In this document: positions 1-3,523 of the stretch, one piece after another
Layout: the number at the start of each line of letters is the position of its first letter
How positions within the stretch are numbered: position 1 is the first letter of the stretch
DNA from: Candidatus Vogelbacteria bacterium
Lineage (GTDB): Bacteria > Patescibacteriota > Minisyncoccia > Phycocordibacterales > XYD1-FULL-46-19
Assembly (NCBI GenBank): GCA_026395035.1
Contig: JAPLZN010000033.1
Coordinates: 1-5,087, forward strand
DNA length: 5,087 bases
Reading direction: 5' to 3'
Position numbers and translations under genes: made by a program
Notes under the pieces: model-generated
What the model was told of the DNA's origin: nothing
What the model saw: only the letters and a program-made list of their open reading frames with translations
Databases searched by the model: none

Positions 1-200
1 ACCTCGACCGGTTCAAGTTGTTCATTGGTTGCGTGTCCGATGGCGCGCTCTTTGTCGATCGAGTGTTGGCCGCAAGCGCAGTGCTCGATTGAATAATCTA
101 CTTTCGGGTCGATCTCCCGGTGCCGGCCACCGCAATGGTGAACGGCATGACCAGCGGGTTCGTGATGGATATGGTGAAATAGGTATAAAATATCGGTCAT
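1..200 (-). CDS. His/Cys-rich small protein, 5' part only (runs off the left edge)
   Basis: Reading leftwards from the ATG at 200-198, the frame stays open to the window edge, giving 66 complete codons of a gene whose 3' end is missing. The visible part has 11 His and 3 Cys. They include a HHIHHEP stretch (residues 9-15), HHCGG (21-25) and HCACGQH (40-46), followed by IDKERAIGHATNE (48-60). That density of potential metal ligands suggests a zinc- or other metal-binding protein; I recognise no named family. The start is chosen because a TTGTCT-17-TATACT promoter ends 7 bases before it and the overlapping alternative frame would have to begin inside the upstream terminator. No Shine-Dalgarno sequence precedes the ATG, so the mRNA is probably leaderless. 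It is separated from the upstream synthetase gene by a terminator, so it is a separate transcription unit. Function unknown. Confidence 0.6.
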   Translation of the reverse strand, partial: MTDILYLFHHIHHEPAGHAVHHCGGRHREIDPKVDYSIEHCACGQHSIDKERAIGHATNEQLEPVE

Positions 201-207
201 TGTAAAA

Positions 208-236
208 AGTATAACGGACATTTGATTCGGAGACAA
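208..236 (-). promoter_or_regulatory. Promoter of the His/Cys-rich gene, placing the transcript start at the ATG
   Basis: On the minus strand, -35 TTGTCT (236-231), a 17-base spacer and -10 TATACT (213-208) form a good housekeeping-type promoter. With usual spacing, transcription would begin at about 201-200, which is at or one base before the ATG at 200-198. The region lies immediately after the terminator hairpin of the upstream gene, where a new promoter is expected. Confidence 0.6.
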
Positions 237-238
237 AT

Positions 239-274
239 ATTGCCCCGATCCGCCAGTTGGCGAATCGGGGCAAT
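239..274 (-). terminator. Intrinsic-type terminator after the asparagine-synthase-like gene
   Basis: Arms 239-254 and 259-274 pair over 16 bp, with a single G-T wobble, around a 4-base loop (255-258). The outer stem contains ATTGCCCCGAT. On the minus strand it starts 11 bases after the TGA stop at 288-286. Only a weak T-rich run (ATATTTGT, sharing its first AT with the end of the stem) follows, so efficiency could depend mainly on the very stable stem. Confidence 0.75.
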
Positions 275-285
275 TTAACTCCCAA

Positions 286-1080
286 TCATTTTGGGTACAA
301 GGCCGAGCAAAACCCTCGTTTGGCTCGTTGAACGATCTCGATCGGCAAATATTTTCCGGCCAGCGCGCGTAAGGGAATCTTACTTTGTTCGCGACTGGTC
401 CGCAGGCCAACCGGAATTCGGGCGATGTATTCCACTACCATCTCCTGTAGGTAGGGGAGGATTACTTCGAGACCGAAAAGATCAGCTTTTCTTTGGAGGG
501 GAGCCAGGTGTTCGCTTTCTAGCCGTCCCCAGTAGTCCAGAAAGGCCCGGACGGTCTCGGCTTCGTTCGAATGCTTGCGGTGGTCCCAGTAGCCGCCCAA
601 GAGCTCATCGATTCCGTCGTGGGCGATTACCGCCCGGTGACCTTCTCCGGCGATGAGTCGGTAAAGGAGAAAGACGGCCACATTTCCCAGGTCCGGTGGC
701 TCATCCGGCCAGAGGGTGCGCAGTTCCTGTTCTCCGGCGATAACCTCTTCGATTGGCGGGATGAATTCGTGATGGGTCGTGCCGAATTGCGCTGATACGA
801 TTCGGGCGAACAGGATGTCCGGGTGTTCCGCCGAGTGGCCGATGGTGAAAGTGTGGATCGGCACGGCTAGCCCGAATATTCTTCGTATTTTGGCCAGATA
901 GAACGACGAATCTAGTCCGCCGGAGAGAGTCAGGCAGATTGTGCCGTTGTTCAATTTGAGGCATTCACCAGCACAGATTCGAAAGGATCTGGTTAGGGTC
1001 GCTTCCAATCCAAGAATGTTCCAGCCCATTGATTTGCTGATTATTGGCAGGGCAATGGCTTTTCGCCAGTTCGTAAGCAT
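286..1080 (-). CDS. Stand-alone asparagine synthase C-terminal (ATP-dependent amidation) domain protein, 264 aa
   Basis: The family activates a carboxylate with ATP as an acyl-adenylate and forms an amide, as in AsnB and its relatives. The PP-loop SGGLDSS (residues 53-59) binds ATP pyrophosphate. AHDGIDELLGGY (153-164) matches the family's second ATP-site signature (S-G-E-G-x-D-E-L-x-G-G-Y in AsnB), with Asp-Gly-Ile in place of the usual Glu-Gly-Ala. LEVILPYLQ (204-212) and the tail Lys-x-Pro-Leu-Arg ... Arg-Ala-Lys-Arg-Gly-Phe (234-257) are also family hallmarks. Two things are odd. There is no N-terminal glutaminase domain (and no Cys2), so any nitrogen would have to come from ammonia, another amine or a partner protein. 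The protein also stops 7 residues after the RxKxGF motif, where AsnB proteins continue. The start ATG 1080-1078 is chosen because GAAAGGAG (1094-1087) lies 6 bases upstream and the promoter is just beyond. The open frame extends to 1182, but that would run back through the promoter. Monocistronic between its promoter and terminator. Substrate unknown; true asparagine synthesis is not shown. Confidence 0.88.
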   Translation of the reverse strand: MLTNWRKAIALPIISKSMGWNILGLEATLTRSFRICAGECLKLNNGTICLTLSGGLDSSFYLAKIRRIFGLAVPIHTFTIGHSAEHPDILFARIVSAQFGTTHHEFIPPIEEVIAGEQELRTLWPDEPPDLGNVAVFLLYRLIAGEGHRAVIAHDGIDELLGGYWDHRKHSNEAETVRAFLDYWGRLESEHLAPLQRKADLFGLEVILPYLQEMVVEYIARIPVGLRTSREQSKIPLRALAGKYLPIEIVQRAKRGFCSALYPK

Positions 1081-1086
1081 GGCTAG

Positions 1087-1094
1087 CTCCTTTC
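1087..1094 (-). promoter_or_regulatory. Ribosome binding site deciding the start of the synthetase-like gene
   Basis: The minus strand reads GAAAGGAG, then 6 bases, then ATG at 1080. It is the strongest Shine-Dalgarno match I see next to a start in the window, and it argues against the longer 298-residue reading that begins at 1182. Confidence 0.8.
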
Positions 1095-1116
1095 TAACAA
1101 GAATCAAGCTGGCTGG

Positions 1117-1145
1117 ATTGTACAATATAACAATAAATAGGTCAA
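1117..1145 (-). promoter_or_regulatory. Sigma-70-type promoter of the synthetase-like gene
   Basis: On the minus strand, -35 TTGACC (1145-1140), exactly 17 bases, then -10 TACAAT (1122-1117): ten of twelve consensus bases. Transcription is expected to start near 1110, giving a leader of about 30 bases containing the AAAGGAG site. Confidence 0.8.
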
Positions 1146-1185
1146 GGGAAGGAGCGCTCTGCGCCTGATCTATGTGAGCCACAAT

Positions 1186-1211
1186 ATTTCATTTTTCGTC
1201 AAAAATGAAAT
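1186..1211. repeat. AT-rich perfect hairpin, 11-bp stem
   Basis: Arms ATTTCATTTTT (1186-1196) and AAAAATGAAAT (1201-1211) pair perfectly around CGTC. It lies about 40 bases upstream of the synthetase promoter on the minus strand. T-runs follow the half-stem in both directions, so it could act as a weak bidirectional terminator. Confidence 0.6.
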
Positions 1212-1231
1212 TTCCAGCCCCGGCCTCGGCC

Positions 1232-1251
1232 GTTTCGCTTGCTAGCGAAAC
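1232..1251. repeat. Short palindrome, 8-bp stem
   Basis: GTTTCGCT (1232-1239) and AGCGAAAC (1244-1251) pair around TGCT. It is preceded by another small palindrome, CGGCCTCGGCCG (1221-1232), which shares its last base. Such GC-rich palindromes look like dispersed intergenic repeats, but only one copy is visible here. Confidence 0.5.
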
Positions 1252-1263
1252 ATGCCTCCGGCT

Positions 1264-1315
1264 TCACAAAACGCAAAAGGGACTGAAGCAGTTCAGTCCC
1301 TTTTGCGTTTTGTGA
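1264..1315. repeat. Large perfect hairpin, 24-bp stem and 4-base loop
   Basis: Arms 1264-1287 and 1292-1315 are perfectly complementary over 24 bp around the loop GCAG. The stem begins TCACAAAACGCAAAAGGG and ends TGTGA. The core GGGACTGAA...TTCAGTCCC is preceded by AAAA and followed by TTTT on both strands, so the inner part resembles a bidirectional intrinsic terminator. The outer AACGC/GCGTT segment makes it longer than usual for a terminator. Confidence 0.85.
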
Positions 1316-1416
1316 CCCCACCGTGTCGTCTTTCCCTACGGGAACAGTATAGCTTTCCCATTTTTTCGGATGGGTACATCCTCAAAAATAAAGGAGAAGC
1401 TTTTCGACTCCCGGAC

Positions 1417-1438
1417 GCGAAGTGCGCAGGCACTTCGC
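1417..1438. repeat. Perfect hairpin, 9-bp stem with GCAG loop
   Basis: GCGAAGTGC (1417-1425) and GCACTTCGC (1430-1438) pair around GCAG, the same four-base loop as in the 24-bp hairpin at 1264-1315. It sits 6 bases from the hairpin starting at 1445. Confidence 0.6.
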
Positions 1439-1444
1439 TTGGGG

Positions 1445-1490
1445 TCACACGAAAAAGCGCCTAATTGGCGCTCTTCGCTTTTTCGTGTGA
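1445..1490. terminator. Long hairpin with an alternative inner stem; minus-strand terminator candidate
   Basis: Outer arms TCACACGAAAAAGCG (1445-1459) and CGCTTTTTCGTGTGA (1476-1490) pair perfectly over 15 bp. A competing inner stem, AGCGCC/GGCGCT (1456-1461 with 1467-1472), uses part of the left arm. Read leftwards, the inner stem is followed directly by TTTTTCG, a typical intrinsic terminator. The ends TCACA and TGTGA are shared with the hairpin at 1264-1315. Confidence 0.7.
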
Positions 1491-1545
1491 TGTTTTACTA
1501 ACCTTTGCGCGAACTTATTTCGAACAGAATTCTAATTAAAGTGGC

Positions 1546-1591
1546 ACGCTCCGATCGCGAGGTAACTTGAGATTTCAGCGTACGCTCCGAT
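1546..1591. repeat. Two direct copies of a 10-base sequence
   Basis: ACGCTCCGAT occurs at 1546-1555 and again at 1582-1591, 36 bases apart start to start. The flanking bases are only loosely similar. The repeat is short, and its significance is unclear. Confidence 0.4.
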
Positions 1592-1593
1592 AC

Positions 1594-1787
1594 GAATTCC
1601 GCCACGTCACCGCTCGTCGCTCCGGATTGCTGGCGAGTACGCCACCATCCTCCGTTCCTCGGGTTCCGCACCGCCCTCCTCCCCATCGCTTCCCATGCCT
1701 GATTTGTTTTGCGCGGGATTTCTTTTTTGCGGAATGGGCGATGGGAGGAGGGGCGGGTTTTCCTTGAAGGGAAAACTGGCGGAATTC
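1594..1787. repeat. Nested inverted repeats, possible structured RNA or cruciform
   Basis: The outer arms GAATTCCGCCA (1594-1604) and TGGCGGAATTC (1777-1787) pair perfectly. Inside, 1671-1689 pairs with 1738-1756 over 18 bp with one single-base bulge on each side. TTCCGCA (1664-1670) can also pair with TGCGGAA (1728-1734), crossing the 18-bp helix in pseudoknot order. A separate hairpin, GTTTTCC/GGAAAAC (1757-1763 with 1770-1776), precedes the right outer arm. The CCTCC and GGAGG composition makes part of the 18-bp match low in complexity. Confidence 0.5.
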
Positions 1788-1845
1788 TAGCTGCAAATAC
1801 AGGCTCGTGTGCTCTCCGATTTTTGTTTACCTCGGGAGTTGTGTC

Positions 1846-1858
1846 CCATGACTAGAGG
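1846..1858. repeat. Left arm of a 13-bp inverted repeat (partner 2122-2134)
   Basis: CCATGACTAGAGG (1846-1858) pairs with CCTTTAGTCATGG (2122-2134): 12 Watson-Crick pairs and one G-T wobble. Its partner lies before, not after, the partner of the neighbouring 25-base arm, so the two pairings interlock. Confidence 0.7.
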
Positions 1859-1868
1859 TCCATCCTCG

Positions 1869-1893
1869 GCATCCGCCTCACACATTTCCGCTA
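1869..1893. repeat. Left arm of a 25-bp perfect inverted repeat (partner 2141-2165)
   Basis: This arm begins GCATCCGCCTCACACA and ends TTCCGCTA. The reverse complement occurs without mismatch at 2141-2165. CATCC (1861-1865) and GGATG (2167-2171) extend the pairing outward past a small internal loop. No target-site duplication directly borders the arms. Confidence 0.9.
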
Positions 1894-1977
1894 TGGCTAC
1901 TCGCGCCTAGATGTCTAGGTTTGGCGCGTTTCCTCGCATTGCCCGCCTGCGGGCGGGTGCTCGGGCGCCAGCTTTTT

Positions 1978-2002
1978 GGGGGAAGGAAGGAATCCTTCCC
2001 CC
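1978..2002. repeat. GC-rich hairpin between the long inverted repeats
   Basis: GGGGGAAGGA (1978-1987) and TCCTTCCCCC (1993-2002) pair over 10 bp around AGGAA. Just upstream are CCCGCC/GGCGGG (1942-1947 with 1952-1957) and the CGCGCC...GGCGCG hairpin (1902-1928, inner CCTAG/CTAGG). The space between the 25-base arms is therefore itself densely folded up to about 2005. After that it becomes pyrimidine-rich (about 2045-2108). Confidence 0.6.
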
Positions 2003-2121
2003 AGCTTCGCCTCGCCTCGGCAGGGCTCGGCCGACCGGCTCAGCCAACCCCCTTTCTCGTTTTCATTTCTGAGTCTATTTTAACTTTAGAGTTTATCTTT
2101 TCTTATCACGGCGGCGCTCAT

Positions 2122-2134
2122 CCTTTAGTCATGG
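2122..2134. repeat. Right arm of the 13-bp inverted repeat (partner 1846-1858)
   Basis: CCTTTAGTCATGG is complementary to 1846-1858 with one G-T wobble. Six bases separate it from the right arm of the 25-bp repeat. This tight spacing would suit coaxial stacking of two helices in a pseudoknot. Confidence 0.7.
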
Positions 2135-2140
2135 TCGCCC

Positions 2141-2165
2141 TAGCGGAAATGTGTGAGGCGGATGC
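2141..2165. repeat. Right arm of the 25-bp perfect inverted repeat (partner 1869-1893)
   Basis: This arm starts TAGCGGAAATGTGTGAGG and ends CGGATGC. It is the exact reverse complement of 1869-1893, with 247 bases between the arms. The 10-base TGCAAATACA follows at 2170-2179 and has a direct copy at 1792-1801. Confidence 0.9.
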
Positions 2166-2199
2166 GGGATGCAAATACAAAATACAAGTGTGCTTGCCC

Positions 2200-2233
2200 A
2201 AAAGCCTGTGTGTGTATTCGCACACAGGCTTTT
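2200..2233. terminator. Bidirectional terminator hairpin
   Basis: 2200-2214 pairs with 2219-2233 over 15 bp, with one wobble, around TATT. The stem starts AAAAGCCTGTGTG and ends CACACAGGCTTTT, so each strand has a T-run at the end of the stem. It is the first strong terminator downstream of the toxin-antitoxin cassette (about 205 bases after its last stop). It would also end any rightward transcript of the structured element. Confidence 0.75.
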
Positions 2234-2437
2234 CCCTCCCATGCGCGCACCCGAGGCTCACTCCCTTGTTTGGAGATTAGAAGAGAGAAGAGGTATATTC
2301 GAGCTTTCAGGGGTAGAATCGTACCCGTGGGCTTCTAGAGCCTCAGGGGGCCGATTAGTGACATCTACCACCGTGAGCGCACAAATTATCCCACCACAAG
2401 GAAAGAAGGGTAAGCGGGGAACTTCCGAAAACCATCG

Positions 2438-2839
2438 TTAGATATCTAATTTAGAAATCAAGTCTTTTAGCAATAACGGCACTGAACTTTCTTTACTCTC
2501 AATTTCTTTTTTGAGTTCTTGCTGATCTGTTTTGTCTAGCGTCAAATAACGCTCTTCAATAAAAAAGTTTTGATCATCTCTTTCTGTATCCTTAAAGTGA
2601 GCTAACCTTCCTTTGAAATCTTCTGTAGTTAGCTCAACAAAACAGTAAAGGATATTTGATTTTACTTTTTCGATATGTCCATTTCTACACTTTGATTCAT
2701 AGAGACTTTTTATTTCTCTAGTTGATTGCCCATCCAAAATCTGAGCCACAAAGACAACCTGATCTGCTTTTGCGAGAAATATGTAATCTTTCTCCTTGAA
2801 TCTAAAAACGTCTCCAAAGTTAATAGAAGTTAGAGACAT
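2438..2839 (-). CDS. Panacea-associated partner protein, probable toxin, 133 aa
   Basis: This is the second gene of a cassette whose first gene encodes a Panacea-domain antitoxin; a small uncharacterised gene in this place is usually the toxin. I do not recognise the family. The N-terminal part (residues 7-35, NFGDVFRFKEKDYIFLAKAD then QVVFVAQIL) looks like consecutive short beta strands opening with Gly-Asp-Val, which loosely recalls the SH3-like PemK/MazF fold. A second strand-rich stretch is YCFVELTTEDFKGRLAHF (65-82). The C-terminal 35 residues are charged and helical (Lys/Glu-rich, ending LLLKDLISKLDI). There is no signal peptide or membrane segment. The start at 2839 is chosen because it lies 2 bases after the upstream stop; the longer reading from 2887 would overlap that gene. 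No Shine-Dalgarno site is close, so translation probably depends on coupling. Toxicity and mechanism are inference from context. Confidence 0.8.
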   Translation of the reverse strand: MSLTSINFGDVFRFKEKDYIFLAKADQVVFVAQILDGQSTREIKSLYESKCRNGHIEKVKSNILYCFVELTTEDFKGRLAHFKDTERDDQNFFIEERYLTLDKTDQQELKKEIESKESSVPLLLKDLISKLDI

Positions 2840-2841
2840 AT

Positions 2842-3378
2842 TTAAATTTTTAATAACATTTCTATTTCCTCTTTGCTCACTTGGCAATCATCATCCAAGG
2901 TCGCGAGTGTGTACGGTATTGTCTCAAGCAAAGATGTTTCTCTCCAAGGCGCCTCTTTGTGAGAAGCATCCTCGATATATTTAGTATTTTTATCTCCAAA
3001 CCTTTCGCAAACCGATTTTAATGTATCAAACTCTGTTTGTGAAAAAAGTTTCTTGTCAGTTTCTGTGAATTTGCGACTCGGTACTACTCTACACATTTTT
3101 GTACCAGCTGGTGTTTCGAACGAGAGAGTATCTGCTAACATCGAGTTGTCTATATCATCCGAAGCTGTGTCAATTAAATTTTTTATTGCAGAAGGAATGG
3201 GTCCATGTTCAAGATTTATGTAACTATCATATGTTACTGGCGATCCATATTTTTTAACATGCATAAAATCGAGAAAGTAGAAAAGTTTCATTAACTTTAC
3301 TTTCCCTAAAAATTTAGTATCCGTATAGTTGCCAAAAAATAGGATAATCGCCTTAAGTTTTACGATAGGTAGATCCAT
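2842..3378 (-). CDS. Panacea domain (DUF4065/SocA-type) antitoxin, 178 aa
   Basis: Panacea-domain proteins neutralise very diverse toxins, usually from an adjacent gene; some, such as SocA, act as proteolytic adaptors. Family hallmarks seen here are KLMKLFYFLDFMHVKKYG (28-45) for the core helix, then TYDSYINLEHGPIP (49-62) with the near-invariant Gly-Pro. The C-terminal signature is ASHKEAPWRET (138-148), equivalent to the SH-x-E-x-x-W motif. The variable middle (residues 75-125) would be where toxin specificity lies. Its length is normal for the domain alone, with no added DNA-binding domain, so any autoregulation would need another feature. The ATG at 3378 starts 15 bases after a TATAAT box and has no Shine-Dalgarno site. 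The stop is 2 bases before the partner's ATG, so the two are one operon. The base composition is clearly more AT-rich than the flanking genes, suggesting acquisition. Identification of the family is secure; the antitoxin role is inferred from family and context. Confidence 0.88.
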   Translation of the reverse strand: MDLPIVKLKAIILFFGNYTDTKFLGKVKLMKLFYFLDFMHVKKYGSPVTYDSYINLEHGPIPSAIKNLIDTASDDIDNSMLADTLSFETPAGTKMCRVVPSRKFTETDKKLFSQTEFDTLKSVCERFGDKNTKYIEDASHKEAPWRETSLLETIPYTLATLDDDCQVSKEEIEMLLKI

Positions 3379-3393
3379 AAGGTGTTTATATAA

Positions 3394-3399
3394 ATTATA
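3394..3399 (-). promoter_or_regulatory. Consensus -10 box close to the antitoxin start
   Basis: A perfect TATAAT on the minus strand would give a leader of only about 9 bases before the ATG at 3378. No good -35 box lies at normal spacing, so this may be a secondary or activator-dependent promoter, or chance in AT-rich DNA. Confidence 0.4.
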
Positions 3400-3413
3400 A
3401 GCCTTGTTAGTGA

Positions 3414-3433
3414 GATAAACTAATTAAGTTATC
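3414..3433. promoter_or_regulatory. Dyad, candidate operator of the toxin-antitoxin operon
   Basis: GATAA-AC-TAATTA-AG-TTATC is symmetric at 16 of 20 positions. It lies downstream of the promoter at 3456-3484 and upstream of the second -10 box, where a repressor could block transcription. It overlaps the DnaA-box sequence at 3429-3437. AT-rich dyads arise easily by chance. Confidence 0.4.
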
Positions 3434-3437
3434 CACA
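3429..3437 (+). promoter_or_regulatory. Perfect DnaA-box 9-mer
   Basis: TTATCCACA matches the strict bacterial DnaA-box consensus. It is single; I found no second strict copy nearby. It would lie in the 5' leader of the antitoxin transcript if the 3456-3484 promoter is used. It could link the operon to DnaA or be coincidental. Confidence 0.4.
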
Positions 3438-3455
3438 ATCCGGCCATTGACCCTA

Positions 3456-3484
3456 TTTATACAACAATAAAGCCCTAATGTAAA
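3456..3484 (-). promoter_or_regulatory. Promoter of the antitoxin-toxin operon
   Basis: On the minus strand, -35 TTTACA (3484-3479), 17 bases, then -10 TATAAA (3461-3456): ten of twelve consensus bases. Transcription would begin near 3448, giving a leader of about 70 bases that carries the dyad, the DnaA box and the second -10 element. Confidence 0.6.
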
Positions 3485-3523
3485 GGTGGCATGAAGAAGT
3501 CATCCGCAAGGGAATGTCGTTAA

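Larger units (their letters stand above)
1183..2437. other. 1.25-kb region without a convincing gene, rich in inverted repeats
   Basis: No open frame here has a good ribosome site, a recognisable domain or independence from the palindromes. What it contains is structure: hairpins at 1186-1211, 1232-1251, 1264-1315, 1417-1438, 1445-1490, 1757-1776, 1902-1928, 1942-1957, 1978-2002 and 2200-2233, plus long-range pairings at 1594-1787 and 1846-2165. The terminator-like hairpins at 1445-1490 and 2200-2233 fence off 1491-2199 from transcription on either side. I could not find a convincing promoter inside. Possibilities are an unrecognised structured RNA, a non-autonomous mobile element, or an intergenic collection of palindromic repeats. 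I looked for landmarks of tRNA, tmRNA, RNase P RNA, SRP RNA and rRNA and saw none. Confidence 0.6.

Noticed and set aside
22..285. 87-residue minus-strand frame at the left edge
   Set aside because: It would start inside the terminator hairpin of the upstream gene and conflicts with the His/Cys-rich frame, which has a promoter at its start. It is a shadow.
1081..1182. 34-residue N-terminal extension of the synthetase-like protein
   Set aside because: The extension overlaps the promoter (1117-1145) and ribosome site (1087-1094); the ATG at 1080 is better supported.
1498..1686. 62-residue minus-strand frame followed 7 bases later by a terminator hairpin
   Set aside because: The position is tempting, but the frame runs through the inverted repeats of the 1594-1787 block, has no good ribosome site, and shows no recognisable domain.
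1846..2165. Insertion sequence or MITE with terminal inverted repeats
   Set aside because: There is no target duplication next to the arms and no transposase, and the crossed order of the two pairings does not fit simple terminal repeats. It is left as an unexplained structured element.
1921..2280. 119-residue plus-strand frame
   Set aside because: It covers several GC-rich hairpins, one 25-base arm and the terminator at 2200-2233, so it is very unlikely to be translated.
1183..2437. tRNA, tmRNA, RNase P RNA, SRP RNA, rRNA or CRISPR array
   Set aside because: I saw no T-loop with acceptor stem, no conserved RNase P or SRP core motifs, no rRNA core sequence, and no regularly spaced repeats.
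3429..3437. Replication origin
   Set aside because: Only one strict DnaA box is present, with no cluster of boxes and no dnaA or dnaN gene nearby.
3491..3523. Ten-codon plus-strand frame ATGAAG...TAA with AAAGG upstream
   Set aside because: It is too short, lies in a region occupied by the convergent gene's 3' end and the operon promoter, and has no promoter of its own that I can see.
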